In this document: positions 1 to 10,111 of the stretch, one piece after another
Layout: each line of letters opens with the position of its first letter
How positions within the stretch are numbered: position 1 is the stretch's first letter
Source of the DNA: DASXKD01 sp963762735
GTDB lineage: Bacteria > Actinomycetota > Actinomycetes > Streptosporangiales > Streptosporangiaceae
Length of the DNA stretch: 64,000 nt
Assembly (NCBI GenBank): GCA_963762735.1
Contig: CAVXMG010000004.1
Coordinates: forward strand, 14,827 to 78,826
Direction of reading: 5' to 3'
Made by a program: the position numbers and the translations under genes
Notes under the pieces: model-generated
Database searches by the model: none
The model's input: the letters and a program-made list of their open reading frames with translations, nothing else
Told to the model about the DNA's origin: nothing

Positions 1-48
1 TCCACAGGCCCGCGCGCGTAGGTTCGCCTTGTCCCGGTGAGGAGTGGC

Positions 49-909
49 ATGCCTGTCGTCGCGCTGAAGCAGATCGTCGACCGGGCATTCGCCGAGCGTT
101 ACGGTGTCGCCGCGATCAACGTGGTCAACGACCTGACCATGGAGGCGGTGCTCGCCGCCGCGGTCGCCGAGCGCGCCCCGGTGATCGTCCAGACCTCGGT
201 CAAGACCGTCCGGTCCATCGGCCTGGACCTGCTGTTCGCCATGTGGCGGGAGATGACCGCGGGCATCGAGGTGCCAGTCAGCCTGCACCTCGACCACTGC
301 CCGGACCGGGAGTTCATCAGCGCCTGCCTGCGCAAGGGCTGGAACTCGGTGCTGTTCGACGCCTCCGCCCTGCCGGTCGAGGAGAACCAGCGGCAGACCG
401 TGGAGGTGGTCGCCGAGGCACGGACCTACGGCGCGAACGTGGAAGGGGAGATCGAGTCCATCACCGGCGTGGAGGACGGCGTCGGCTCCGACGAGGAGTC
501 CCGGCGCCAGTCCCTGCCGGTCGCGCTCGAGTTCATCAGGACCACCGGCGTGGACGTGTTCGCCCCGGCGATCGGCAACGCGCACGGCGTGTACCGGTCC
601 GAGCCGAAGCTGGACGCCCAGCGGGTCTCCGACATCGTCGCCGCCCAGCCGGTCCCGATCGCGCTGCACGGCGGCACCGGCTTGACCGACGCCCAGTTCA
701 GCGACCTGATCGCGCGTGGCTGCGCCAAGGTGAACATCTCCACCGCGCTCAAGCGGACCTACATGAAGTCCAGCCTGGACTTCCTGCGCCAGGCGGAGGA
801 GCGCGACGCCTGGGACCCGCCGTCGCTGTTCACCGCCACCCGGGCCGCGGTGCTGCAGCTAGCCGCCGACCACATGCGCCGCTTCGGCAGCGTGGGCAAG
901 GCCTGGTGA
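49..909 (+). CDS. class II ketose-bisphosphate aldolase family protein
   Basis: A 286-residue TIM-barrel aldolase of the fructose/tagatose-bisphosphate class II family, which uses zinc to cleave or form a ketose (bis)phosphate. Visible zinc and catalytic motifs are HLDHC (His80, Asp82, His83), GNAHGVY near residue 178 and LHGGTGL near residue 205. The ATG at 49 is chosen over the GTG at 37 because GAGGAG at 39-44 lies just upstream. It is followed 7 bases later by a HAD-DhaL reading frame and then dhaK, so its substrate is probably a triose or tetrulose/pentulose phosphate made by that kinase; this last point is inference. Family assignment is firm, substrate unknown. The operon may start upstream of the window. 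Confidence 0.85.
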   Translation: MPVVALKQIVDRAFAERYGVAAINVVNDLTMEAVLAAAVAERAPVIVQTSVKTVRSIGLDLLFAMWREMTAGIEVPVSLHLDHCPDREFISACLRKGWNSVLFDASALPVEENQRQTVEVVAEARTYGANVEGEIESITGVEDGVGSDEESRRQSLPVALEFIRTTGVDVFAPAIGNAHGVYRSEPKLDAQRVSDIVAAQPVPIALHGGTGLTDAQFSDLIARGCAKVNISTALKRTYMKSSLDFLRQAEERDAWDPPSLFTATRAAVLQLAADHMRRFGSVGKAW

Positions 910-916
910 GCCCCGC

Positions 917-2362
917 GTGGCCGACCGGGCGGCACGGGCTCTGATCTTCGACTGTGACGGGGTGCTTGCCGACACCGAGCGGTACGGCCACCTGGTGGCC
1001 TTCAACCAGGTGTTCGAGGAGTTCGGGCTGCCGGTCCGGTGGAGCCCGGCGGAGTACAAGGAGAAGCTGCGCATCGGCGGTGGCAAGGAACGCATGGCCA
1101 GCCTGCTCACACCGGAGTTCGTCGCGGCGGCCGGCCTGCCGGCCGATCTCGCGGTCCAGCGGACCATGCTGGCCACCTGGCACCGCCGCAAGACGGAGAT
1201 CTATACCGGTCTTGTCACGGCCGGGGCGGTACCGCCCCGGCCTGGCATCGCCCGGGTGGTGGCGCAGGCGCTGGACGCGGGCTGGCGGCTGGCGGTCGCC
1301 TCCACCTCGGCGGAGGAGTCGGTCACCGCGACCCTGGAGCGGGCGGTGGGGCCCGAGCGCGCCCGGGAGATCATGGTGTTCGCCGGCGACGTCGTCGCGC
1401 ACAAGAAGCCGGCCCCGGACATCTACCTGCTCGCACTGGACTGGACCGGCCTGCCGGCCGGGCAGGTGCTTGTCGTCGAGGACTCGCGCAACGGCCTGCG
1501 GGCCGCAACCACGGCCGGCCTGGCCTGCGTGATCACGGTGAACGACTACACGGTGGACGAGGACTTCGGCGAAGCGGCCCTGGTGGTCTCCTCGCTGGGT
1601 GACCCAGAGGGAGAGCACACGACCGTGCTCGCCAACCACAGCGGGGCTGCCCCCGGGGACTGGGTCACCCTGGAAGACCTGGCCGCATGTTTCCCTGACC
1701 AAGGAGCCGTCATGCCCACAGCAAGCCTCGGCGACGTGGAGGTCGTCGTGCGCACGATCGCGCAGGTGGCGGTCGACAACGAGAAGTACTTCGGTGACCT
1801 GGACGCCGTGGTCGGCGATGGCGACTTCGGCTACTCGATGGCGCGCGGGTTCGAACTGGTGCTGCGCGACTGGGACAGCTTCGACCGCACCGACATCGGC
1901 ACCTTCCTCAAGAAGGTCGCCCTGGTCATCACCAGCCGCATCGGCGGCACCTCCGGCCCGCTCTGGGGCACCGCGTTCCTGCGCGCCGGGGTGACCGCCG
2001 GTACCGCCACCAAGCTGGAGCCCGCCCAGATCGTCGCCATGCTCCAGGCCTCGATCGGGGGCATCAAGGCCAGGGGGCAGTCCGACGTGGGGGACAAGAC
2101 GCTGCTCGACGCCCTGGTTCCCGCGGTGGACACGATCGAGGAGCAGATCAGCCAGGGCCACGACACCGGGACCATAGTGCGCGCGGCGGCGGCCACCGCG
2201 CGCGAGCGCGCCGAGGCGACCCGGCCCATGCAGGCGATGCGTGGCCGGGCCAGTTACACCGGCGAGCGCAGCATCGGCACGCTGGACGCCGGTGCCGTCG
2301 CCGTAGCCGTGATGTTCGAAGCACTTGCCAATCTATGGCCGGAGCACCCGGCCCAGACCTGA
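917..2362 (+). CDS. HAD-family phosphatase joined in frame to DhaL
   Basis: One open frame of 481 residues encodes two normally separate proteins. Residues 1-260 are a CbbY/beta-phosphoglucomutase-like HAD phosphatase: motif I FDCDGVLADT, a Lys in the KKPAPD segment and VEDSRNGLRAA. Residues from 266 are the DhaL kinase subunit (see next entry). The join is suspicious. A TGA lies one frame off at 1696-1698, then AAGGAG at 1701-1706 and ATG at 1712, exactly the layout of a normal gene boundary. A single missing or extra base near 1690 would restore two genes. The HAD part probably dephosphorylates a sugar phosphate of the same pathway. Domain assignments are firm; true fusion is doubtful. Confidence 0.75.
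   Translation: MADRAARALIFDCDGVLADTERYGHLVAFNQVFEEFGLPVRWSPAEYKEKLRIGGGKERMASLLTPEFVAAAGLPADLAVQRTMLATWHRRKTEIYTGLVTAGAVPPRPGIARVVAQALDAGWRLAVASTSAEESVTATLERAVGPERAREIMVFAGDVVAHKKPAPDIYLLALDWTGLPAGQVLVVEDSRNGLRAATTAGLACVITVNDYTVDEDFGEAALVVSSLGDPEGEHTTVLANHSGAAPGDWVTLEDLAACFPDQGAVMPTASLGDVEVVVRTIAQVAVDNEKYFGDLDAVVGDGDFGYSMARGFELVLRDWDSFDRTDIGTFLKKVALVITSRIGGTSGPLWGTAFLRAGVTAGTATKLEPAQIVAMLQASIGGIKARGQSDVGDKTLLDALVPAVDTIEEQISQGHDTGTIVRAAAATARERAEATRPMQAMRGRASYTGERSIGTLDAGAVAVAVMFEALANLWPEHPAQT
1712..2362 (+). CDS. dhaL: dihydroxyacetone kinase subunit DhaL, internal start
   Basis: From the internal ATG, 216 residues match the nucleotide-binding L subunit of dihydroxyacetone kinase in length and motifs: VGDGDFGYSMARG (Mg-ADP-binding Asp cluster), GGTSGPLWG and GDKTLLDAL. 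AAGGAG five bases upstream supports independent translation even though the frame is open to the HAD gene upstream. DhaL phosphorylates a keto-triose or related keto-sugar bound covalently by DhaK, which is encoded 20 bases downstream. No DhaM (PTS) partner is seen in the window, so it is open whether ATP or a phosphotransferase supplies phosphate. Confidence 0.8.
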   Translation: MPTASLGDVEVVVRTIAQVAVDNEKYFGDLDAVVGDGDFGYSMARGFELVLRDWDSFDRTDIGTFLKKVALVITSRIGGTSGPLWGTAFLRAGVTAGTATKLEPAQIVAMLQASIGGIKARGQSDVGDKTLLDALVPAVDTIEEQISQGHDTGTIVRAAAATARERAEATRPMQAMRGRASYTGERSIGTLDAGAVAVAVMFEALANLWPEHPAQT

Positions 2363-2382
2363 CTGCGCCTGGAGGTGGCGGC

Positions 2383-3378
2383 GTGAAGAAGTTCGTCAAC
2401 AACCCGCGGGAATTCGTACCGGAGATGCTCAAGGGCATCGCCCTGGCCAACCCGGGCACGCTCAAGTACGTCCCGGAGTTCAACCTGATCATGCGCACCG
2501 ACGCGCCCCGCGACGACAAGGTCTCGGTGATCCAGGGGTCCGGGTCCGGGCACGAGCCGGCCCACGTGATGGTGGTCGGCAGGGGCATGCTCGACGCCGC
2601 CTGCCCCGGTGACGTGTTCGCCGCGCCGCCGATGGACTACGTGCTGGAGACCAGCAAGCTGCTGGCCTCGCCCAAGGGCGTGCTGCACATCGTGAACAAC
2701 TACACCGGCGACCGGATGGCCTTCGAGATGGGCAAGGAGATGGCCGAGGCGGACGGCATCACGATCGGCACGCTGCTGGTCGACGACGACGTCGCGGTCA
2801 AGGACTCCACCTACACCGTGGGCCGCCGCGGGGTGGCCGGCAACTTCTTCGTGATCAAGGCGGTGGGCGCCGCCTCCGAGCGCGGCGCGGAACTCGACGA
2901 CCTGCTGCGCATCGGCAACAAGGTCAACTCGGTCACCCGGACCATGGGCATGGCGCTGACCTCGTGCACGCCGCCGGCCAAGGGCTCGCCGCTGTTCGAC
3001 CTCGGCGACGACGAGATGGAGATGGGCGTCGGCATCCACGGCGAGCCGGGCCGCCGCAGGGAGAAGCTGGCCAGCGCGAACGAGATCGTGGACGAACTGC
3101 TCGAGGCGGTGGTCACCGACCTGCCGTTCGGCCAGGGCGACGACGTCGCGCTGATGGTCAACGGGCTCGGCGGCACCCCGATCAGCGAGCTGTACCTGCT
3201 GTACGGGTATACGCACGAGCAGCTCGCCAAGCGGGGCATCAACGTCCGGCGCAACTACGTCGGCAACTACTGCACCTCGCTGGACATGGCGGGCACCTCG
3301 ATCACGCTGTCCCGGCTCGACCCCGAGATCAACGAGCTGCTCGACGCGCCCGCCGAGATCGCCATCAGGACGTTCTAG
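2383..3378 (+). CDS. dhaK: dihydroxyacetone kinase subunit DhaK
   Basis: A 331-residue substrate-binding subunit of the dihydroxyacetone kinase family. The start GTG is preceded by GGAGG at 2371-2375; the longer frame from 2335 has no ribosome site. The substrate-binding loop GSGSGHEPAH and the covalent-binding His in GVGIHGEPGRR are present, so the subunit should be active. It lies directly after dhaL, the usual partner. DhaK-DhaL pairs act on dihydroxyacetone or on related tetruloses; the neighbouring aldolase and HAD phosphatase suggest a dedicated sugar pathway, but the substrate cannot be read from sequence. Confidence 0.9.
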   Translation: MKKFVNNPREFVPEMLKGIALANPGTLKYVPEFNLIMRTDAPRDDKVSVIQGSGSGHEPAHVMVVGRGMLDAACPGDVFAAPPMDYVLETSKLLASPKGVLHIVNNYTGDRMAFEMGKEMAEADGITIGTLLVDDDVAVKDSTYTVGRRGVAGNFFVIKAVGAASERGAELDDLLRIGNKVNSVTRTMGMALTSCTPPAKGSPLFDLGDDEMEMGVGIHGEPGRRREKLASANEIVDELLEAVVTDLPFGQGDDVALMVNGLGGTPISELYLLYGYTHEQLAKRGINVRRNYVGNYCTSLDMAGTSITLSRLDPEINELLDAPAEIAIRTF

Positions 3379-3410
3379 AGGGGGGCACGTCCTGACGGCC
3401 GGGGGGGGAC

Positions 3411-3487
3411 GGCCCGGTGACGGAGGAACCGGGCCGCAGGCCAGCGGGGGGTTCCGGGGGGTCGCCCCCCCGGGCCAGCAAGGCCCC
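3411..3487 (+). repeat. REP-like two-hairpin element, copy A
   Basis: This copy shows the two parts that define the family: a hairpin with stem GGCCCGGT/ACCGGGCC and a G-run/C-run hairpin (CCGGGGGGTCG then a C run), ending in GGGCCAGCA. It sits between the converging 3' ends of dhaK and boxB. The same unit recurs at 7638, 10541, 44431, 45724, 49660, 54147, 54191 and 57660. Confidence 0.8.
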
Positions 3488-3492
3488 GGGCA

Positions 3493-3528
3493 CGCGGCGC
3501 GCCGATCGGGCAGACCCGGTGCGCCGCG
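3493..3528. terminator. hairpin between dhaK and boxB
   Basis: Arms 3493-3503 and 3518-3528 pair over 11 bp (core CGCGGCGC/GCGCCGCG). It lies 20 bases beyond the boxB stop codon and between converging genes, so it may terminate transcription from either side. There is no U-tract, as is usual for GC-rich actinomycetes. Confidence 0.45.
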
Positions 3529-3547
3529 CGCCCGGTCAGCATCAGGC

Positions 3548-4960
<1,413 letters not shown>

Positions 4961-4970
4961 GAGAAGCCCC

Positions 4971-6653
4971 TCAGGCTCGGTTGCGGTCGAACACGCCCGC
5001 CTGCCCGGTGCCGTAACGGCGCAGGGCGCCCTCGGGACCGGACGCGTTCGGCCTGGTGAACACCCAGTTCTGCCAGGCGGACAGACGGCCGAAGATCTTG
5101 GTCTGGGGTGTTTCCTGGCCGGCGAACCGCAGGTTCGCCTCCATCCCGGTGAGCGCGTCGGGGCTGAGCGAGGCGCGCTCCTCGCAGGCGATGCGGATCT
5201 CGTCGTCCCAGTCCAGCTCGTCCGGGGCGAACGTGACCAGGCCGAGGTCCAGGGCCTCCGCGGCCTCGACCGGGCGCCCGGCGTGCTGCTCCAGCTTGGC
5301 CACGTGGCCCGGATCGGCGAGGAACCGGGATGCCAGCCTGGTCAGGCCGTTGGCCATGGGGAACGCGCCGAAGTTGGCGGCGGACAGGACGATCGCGGCG
5401 GGCTGGAGGGGCTCGGGGGCGTCCTGCGGGCCCAGATCGCTGTCGGCCAGGCCGTTCAGCATGAATTGCCGGTCGCAGGCGAGGGCAAGCTCGAGCAGCG
5501 GGCCGGCGAAGCAACTGCCCGGCTCGATCAGCGCGAACAGGCTGCGGCTGGTCACGTCCAGCCGCCGCAGCGTGCGCTTGGCGAAGTGCCGGATCTCGCC
5601 GGCCAGCCAGTCCTGGCCCGCGGCGTCGGCCAGCAGGCGCTCGTACGCAAGCACCGCCCCGGCGTCGCCTGAGGTCTTGATCAGCCAGGTGCCGAGCCCG
5701 GTCTCGTTGCTGCGCAGCCACAGGATGAGGTCGTCCAGTTCCCTGGTCACGGCCAGCGGCCAGAACCCGGCGCCCCGCTCGCGCGCGGCAGCCATGCCGT
5801 CCGGCGCCGCCTCGCGCGGGCCGCGGACCGTGATGGTGACCAGGCCGGCCGCCCGGTCGAGGCCGGCGGTCACGTGCGGGTAGGCGATCGCGTCTTCCGC
5901 TACCGAACGATCGAGCGGGGCCAGCGTGACGCCCGGGCCACCTGGCGCCCGGCGGGACCTGGCGGCGGCGGCGCGGGCCCGTTCGCGCACCGTGTCGGCG
6001 AACCTGCTCGGCGGCGCGATCGCGTCGACCAGGCCCCACTCAAGTGCGGTCTTGGCGCGCACGCCCTCGCTGCGGGTGGCCACGACGTCGGCGAGGTCCT
6101 TGCGGACCATGCGCTTGTCCACCAGCCGGGTCAGCCCGCCGGTACCGGGCAGCACCGCGAGCAGCGGCACCTCGGGCAGGGACACCGCGGCGCTGCCGTC
6201 GTCGACCATGACGATCTCGTCGCAGGCCAGGGCTAGCTCGTAGCCGCCGCCCGCGGCGTTCCCGTTGACCGCGGCCAGGTAGGCCTGGCCGGAGTCGGCG
6301 CCCGCCTCCTCGATCTCGTTGCGGGTCTCGTTGGTGAACTTGCAGAAGTTCACCTTCCAGGCATGGTCGGCCTGGGCCAGCATCCGGATGTTCGCCCCGG
6401 CGCAGAACACCTTGTCCAGGCCGCTGGTGAGCACGACCGCGCGGACCTCGGGGTGGCTGAACCGCAGCCGCTGGACCGCGTCGTGCAGCTCGATGTCCAC
6501 GCCGAGGTCGTAGGAGTTCAGCTTCAGCTCGTAGCCGGGAGCGATGCCGCCGTGCTCGTCGGCCTGGAGCAGGATGCGCGCGATCTCGCCGTCGATCTCC
6601 AGCCGCAGGTGCCGGTAACGGGCGGGTTCTGTGCCGAAGTCAACGGGTGCCAT
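4971..6653 (-). CDS. boxC: benzoyl-CoA-dihydrodiol lyase (2,3-epoxybenzoyl-CoA dihydrolase) BoxC
   Basis: A 560-residue crotonase-superfamily protein that matches BoxC in length and layout. BoxC opens the ring of 2,3-epoxybenzoyl-CoA by hydrolysis and releases formate. The crotonase oxyanion segments FCAGANIRML and AVNGNAAGGGYELALACDEI lie in the first 170 residues, and a second, diverged crotonase-like half follows. It is the first gene of the boxC-boxB pair. A ribosome site (GGGAG) lies just upstream and a possible promoter overlaps the stop codon of the upstream amidohydrolase. Confidence 0.93.
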   Translation of the reverse strand: MAPVDFGTEPARYRHLRLEIDGEIARILLQADEHGGIAPGYELKLNSYDLGVDIELHDAVQRLRFSHPEVRAVVLTSGLDKVFCAGANIRMLAQADHAWKVNFCKFTNETRNEIEEAGADSGQAYLAAVNGNAAGGGYELALACDEIVMVDDGSAAVSLPEVPLLAVLPGTGGLTRLVDKRMVRKDLADVVATRSEGVRAKTALEWGLVDAIAPPSRFADTVRERARAAAARSRRAPGGPGVTLAPLDRSVAEDAIAYPHVTAGLDRAAGLVTITVRGPREAAPDGMAAARERGAGFWPLAVTRELDDLILWLRSNETGLGTWLIKTSGDAGAVLAYERLLADAAGQDWLAGEIRHFAKRTLRRLDVTSRSLFALIEPGSCFAGPLLELALACDRQFMLNGLADSDLGPQDAPEPLQPAAIVLSAANFGAFPMANGLTRLASRFLADPGHVAKLEQHAGRPVEAAEALDLGLVTFAPDELDWDDEIRIACEERASLSPDALTGMEANLRFAGQETPQTKIFGRLSAWQNWVFTRPNASGPEGALRRYGTGQAGVFDRNRA

Positions 6654-6692
6654 CTCGCTCCCTCGGGGGAGTCCTAGTGCCGTTTCCCCTAG

Positions 6693-6720
6693 TTTCTACA
6701 ATTCGGTAGCGTTACGTCAA
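6693..6720 (-). promoter_or_regulatory. possible promoter of boxC-boxB
   Basis: On the minus strand TTGACG (6720-6715) and TAGAAA (6698-6693) are 16 bases apart, about 40 bases upstream of the boxC start. The -35 overlaps the TGA stop of the amidohydrolase gene. The -10 is a moderate match only. Confidence 0.4.
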
Positions 6721-7586
6721 ATATTTGTGGCAGTTTTGCGGATCCGCGGGTAGACGGCCAGCGCGTTGCCCGCGAGCACCCCTGAGAGCACGTCGTCGTC
6801 CAGGCCGAGCGCGGCCATCCCGCGGGCGTTGCGGGCGATCCCGGGCACGCCCGGCCAGTCCGTGCCGAAGATGAACTTGCGGGCGAGCCGGCGCAGGTCG
6901 AAGCGCGCGTAGTAGTGGGGGAGGCGCTGCGGCGGCAGGCCGGACAGCTCGATCCACACGTTCTCGTGCAGCAGCGCCAGCGACGCCGCCGCGTCGTACC
7001 ACCAGCCCCTGCCCCCGTGCGCCAGCACCACGGTGAGCCCGGGGAAGTCCCGCAGCACCGGCAGCAGCAGCGCCGGATCGGCCAGCTCGTTGGCGGAACC
7101 GGGGAAGGAACTCGTGCCGCAGTGCACCACCACCGGCAGGCCCTCGGTCACGCAGACCTGGTAGGCGGGGTAGAGGGCCGGGTCGGCGGGGCTGAAGCCG
7201 CCGTGCACCGGGTGCACCTTGAGCGCGACCGCGCCCAGGGCCAGTTGCCGGGCCAGTTCGGCGTCGACCGGGTAGTGCAGGTGCGGGTTGACGTTGGCGA
7301 CCAGCGAGAAACGGCCCGGGTCGTGGGCCGTCAGCGGCAGCAGGTCCTCGGCCGGCTGCATGCCGGTCGTCTTGGGGCTGTACTCACAGATCACCAGGGC
7401 GTGGTCCACGCCCTCGGCCTGCATCAGGCCGCCGAGGGCCTGCGGGACGATCTTGCCGTCCGCCGTGTACGCCTCGCGCCAGCCCGGCTGCCCGAACCGC
7501 TCCGCCCAGTCCATCCAGGCGGGCTTGACCGTGGACAGCCGCACCGGATGCTGGTGGGCGTCGATCAGCGGCCTTCCGTCGAGCAT
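6717..7586 (-). CDS. amidohydrolase (amidohydrolase_2 / metal-dependent TIM barrel)
   Basis: A 289-residue metal-dependent hydrolase or decarboxylase of the amidohydrolase_2 family. Metal-site motifs appear in order: DAHQHP at the N-terminus, VHCGTSSF, LAHGGRGWW and FGTDWPG. The ATG at 7586 is chosen over the longer frame because GAGGAGG lies 6 bases upstream. It is upstream of and co-directional with boxC (gap 63 bases), which hints at a role in aromatic acid metabolism, but no specific substrate can be assigned. Members of this family include aromatic decarboxylases as well as true hydrolases. Confidence 0.85.
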   Translation of the reverse strand: MLDGRPLIDAHQHPVRLSTVKPAWMDWAERFGQPGWREAYTADGKIVPQALGGLMQAEGVDHALVICEYSPKTTGMQPAEDLLPLTAHDPGRFSLVANVNPHLHYPVDAELARQLALGAVALKVHPVHGGFSPADPALYPAYQVCVTEGLPVVVHCGTSSFPGSANELADPALLLPVLRDFPGLTVVLAHGGRGWWYDAAASLALLHENVWIELSGLPPQRLPHYYARFDLRRLARKFIFGTDWPGVPGIARNARGMAALGLDDDVLSGVLAGNALAVYPRIRKTATNI

Positions 7587-7637
7587 CGCCGTCCTCCTCG
7601 ATGACTGGCTGCGACCCAAACCCTATTTGCAGTGCTA

Positions 7638-7714
7638 ACCCGGGGGAGCGACCCCCGGAACCCCCCGGTGGCCTGCGGCCCGGTTCCTTCGTCACCGGGC
7701 CGTGGCCTTGCTGG
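7638..7714 (-). repeat. REP-like two-hairpin element, copy B (inverted)
   Basis: Reverse-orientation copy: CCCGGGGGAGCG...CCCCCGG hairpin followed by GGCCCGGTTCCTTCG and ACCGGGCC. It lies in the 296-base gap between the amidohydrolase start and the efflux-pump stop codon, abutting a tandem repeat. Confidence 0.8.
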
Positions 7715-7807
7715 CTGGGGAGGATGGCTGGCTTGGGTGCTGGCTGGGGAGGATGGCTGGCTTGGGTGCTGGCTGGGGAGGATGGCTGGCTTGGGTGCTG
7801 GCTGGGA
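7713..7807. repeat. 29-bp tandem repeat, 3.3 copies
   Basis: Three identical 29-base units at 7713, 7742 and 7771 and a partial fourth at 7800; each begins GGCTGGGGAGGATGGCTGGC. Strongly G-over-C skewed. It is intergenic and directly follows the REP-like element, so it may have grown from that element's end. Confidence 0.9.
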
Positions 7808-7827
7808 GAACGGTCTCGCCAGGTGTG

Positions 7828-7862
7828 CCGGAGCCCGGGCGCTGGTTGCGCCCGGGCTCCGG
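7828..7862 (-). terminator. terminator of the MarR-linked efflux gene
   Basis: A perfect 15-bp stem (7828-7842 with 7848-7862, arm CCGGAGCCCGGGCGC) around the loop TGGTT, 20 bases beyond the stop codon of the pump gene on the minus strand. Confidence 0.75.
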
Positions 7863-7882
7863 TTCGGTGTTGCTGGTGCGGA

Positions 7883-9490
7883 TCAGGCCTGGGACGGCTC
7901 CAGGTCACCCAGTTCGGCGGTGCCAGCCGCCGCCGCGAGCGCTATCGGGTCGCCCGCCAGGTCCTCCTTCTTGACCCGGATCCCGACCAGCGTGATCACC
8001 AGCGCGATCACCGCGATCCCTGAGGAGACCAGGAACCCGCGGGAGAACCCGACGGCCAGCGCGTGGTCGTAGATGGCCCTGGGAATCTGCCCGCCGGTGG
8101 CGTGCACCGCGTGCCCCGTCTTGGCCGCGGCTGCGGCCAGCGCGGCGGCCTGGCTGCGGGCGGTGTTCGACACCACGGTCCAGGCGACGGTGCCGAGCAC
8201 GGCCAGCCCGATCGCCCCGCCGACCTGCTGGCCGGTGTTGAGCAGGCTGGAGGCCAGCCCGGCGTCCCGGTCCTGGACCTTGGACAGGGCGACCAGGGTC
8301 AGCGGCATGAACAGCATGCCGAGCCCGGCCGCGGTGACCATCATCGGGCCGAGCAGGCCGCCCGCGTACGTGCTGTGCTCGGTGATCCGGGACAGCCAGA
8401 ACATCCCGACCGCGGTGATGGTCGAGCCGGCCAGCAGCAGCGGCCTGGCGCCGATCCGGGTGACCAGCTGGGAGCTGACCCCGGCCATCAGCATGATCGT
8501 GCCGACCATCGGCAGGTAGGCCACGCCGGTCTTCAGCGCGCTGTAGCCCCAGACGATCTGCACGAACAGGGTCAGGAAGAAGAACATGCCGAACATCGCG
8601 GTGCCGACGCAGAGCATGATCAGGTTCGCGGAGGACCGGTCGCGGTTGCGGAAGATCCGCAGCGGCATCAGCGCGTGCTTGCTGCGCGACTCGATGATCA
8701 CGAACGAGACGAGCAGCACCACGGCGGCCGCGAGCGCCCCCACGACCTTGGTGTCACCCCAGTGCGAGACACCGTTGGGGCTGGTGGCGGCGTTGGACAG
8801 GCCGAACACCAGGGCGGCCAGCCCGAGCGTGCTTGTGATCGCGCCGGGCAGGTCGAACCGGCGGGGGTTCCGCTCGGTCTCGGCGAACGCACGCGGGGCG
8901 ATCAAGGCGACGATGATGCCGATCGGCACGTTGACGAACAGCACCCAGCGCCAGGAGGCGTAGGTGGTCAGCAGGCCGCCGGCGATCAGGCCGACCGCGG
9001 CGCCGCCGATGCTCATCGCGGCGTAGACGCCCATCGCCCTGTTGCGCGGCGGGCCCTCCGGGAAGGTCGTGGTGACCAGGGACAGCGCGGCAGGCGCGAC
9101 GATGGCCGCGCCGACGCCCTGCAGCGCCCGGGCGCCGAGCAGCCACGCCTGGGTGGTGGCGAACCCGCCGAGCAGGGAGGCCAGCGAGAACAGGATGATG
9201 CCGGCGATGAAGACCCGGCGCCTGCCCAGGACGTCGCCGGCCCGGCCGCCGAGCAGCAGGAAGCCGCCGAACGTCAGGGCATAGGCGTTGACGACCCACT
9301 CCAGGCCCGAGCCGGAGAAGCCAAGTGCGTGCTGGATGTGCGGCAGTGCGACGTTCACGATGGTCGCATCGAGCACCACCATGAGCTGAGCGGTTGCGAT
9401 CACGACGAGGGCCAGGCCGAGATTGCGCTGGCGAGCGCCAGCCGATGCTCCTGGGCCCCCTCGCCCGGTCGCGGGCTGTGCGGTGGACAT
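7883..9490 (-). CDS. MFS multidrug efflux transporter, EmrB/QacA (DHA2) type
   Basis: A 535-residue, about 14-helix major-facilitator drug:H+ antiporter. Family signs are DATIVNVALPHIQ in helix 1, GGRAGDVLGRR in the first cytoplasmic loop and a motif C-like segment around GGAAVGLIAGGLL. The start at 9490 has AAGGAGAT five bases upstream; a longer frame starting at 9523 lacks a ribosome site. It lies 99 bases downstream of a MarR regulator on the same strand and is probably co-transcribed and controlled by it. Exported substrates are unknown. The C-terminus is a long cytoplasmic tail. Confidence 0.9.
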   Translation of the reverse strand: MSTAQPATGRGGPGASAGARQRNLGLALVVIATAQLMVVLDATIVNVALPHIQHALGFSGSGLEWVVNAYALTFGGFLLLGGRAGDVLGRRRVFIAGIILFSLASLLGGFATTQAWLLGARALQGVGAAIVAPAALSLVTTTFPEGPPRNRAMGVYAAMSIGGAAVGLIAGGLLTTYASWRWVLFVNVPIGIIVALIAPRAFAETERNPRRFDLPGAITSTLGLAALVFGLSNAATSPNGVSHWGDTKVVGALAAAVVLLVSFVIIESRSKHALMPLRIFRNRDRSSANLIMLCVGTAMFGMFFFLTLFVQIVWGYSALKTGVAYLPMVGTIMLMAGVSSQLVTRIGARPLLLAGSTITAVGMFWLSRITEHSTYAGGLLGPMMVTAAGLGMLFMPLTLVALSKVQDRDAGLASSLLNTGQQVGGAIGLAVLGTVAWTVVSNTARSQAAALAAAAAKTGHAVHATGGQIPRAIYDHALAVGFSRGFLVSSGIAVIALVITLVGIRVKKEDLAGDPIALAAAAGTAELGDLEPSQA

Positions 9491-9589
9491 GTGATCTCCT
9501 TGCGTGAAGGGCGTACTGAACAAACGCGACGGCGGTTCTCGCCGGGCGTGGAAGTCTGGGATTGTGTTGAGACCTTCAGCGGCCGCCGG

Positions 9590-10111
9590 TTAGCGGGCGG
9601 CCGGGGATGCCGCAGGAATCGGTTCCGCGGCGCTGACCAGGAGCTTGCTCGCCTCCTCCCCAGGGCATTCCGCCTCGGTGGCGGACAGCGGCGGGCTCAT
9701 GGTCCGGATCAGGGCCAGCAGGCTGGCGCGCTGCTCGCGGCTGAGGCACTGGCGCCACGGCGTGTGGCTCAGCACCTCGTCCTCGAGGCGCGCCTTGAGT
9801 TCCGCGCCGGCCGGGGTGAGCACGAGCCGCTTCACCCGGCGGTCGGCGGGATCAGGCTCCCGCGCCGCCAGCCCGTGCTTTTCCAGGGTGTCGGCGATGC
9901 TGGTGATGAAGGAGGGGTCACAGTGCATCCGCAGGCCCAGGTCCTTCATGGCCAGCGGATTGTCGAGCATGTGCAGCGCCTTGATCACGAACACCGGGAT
10001 GCCGAAGCTCTTGGCAAGCGCCTCCCCCTCGGCGACGAGCCGCGCGAACAGCCCGGCCACCGAGTCAAGGATCTCGAGGTCAAGGAGATCCTCGTCAGAT
10101 CGCGTATGCAC
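9590..10111 (-). CDS. MarR-family transcriptional regulator
   Basis: A 173-residue winged-helix regulator. The wHTH region runs from about residue 45 to 120, with the typical wing DPADRRVKRLVLTPAG. The GTG at 10111 is used because AAGGAGG lies about 4 bases upstream. It heads the marR-efflux pump unit. Its own promoter (TTGACC, 16 bases, TATATG) is covered by two near-identical operator-like palindromes, which fits autorepression relieved by a drug or phenolic ligand. Ligand unknown. Confidence 0.88.
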   Translation of the reverse strand: MHTRSDEDLLDLEILDSVAGLFARLVAEGEALAKSFGIPVFVIKALHMLDNPLAMKDLGLRMHCDPSFITSIADTLEKHGLAAREPDPADRRVKRLVLTPAGAELKARLEDEVLSHTPWRQCLSREQRASLLALIRTMSPPLSATEAECPGEEASKLLVSAAEPIPAASPAAR

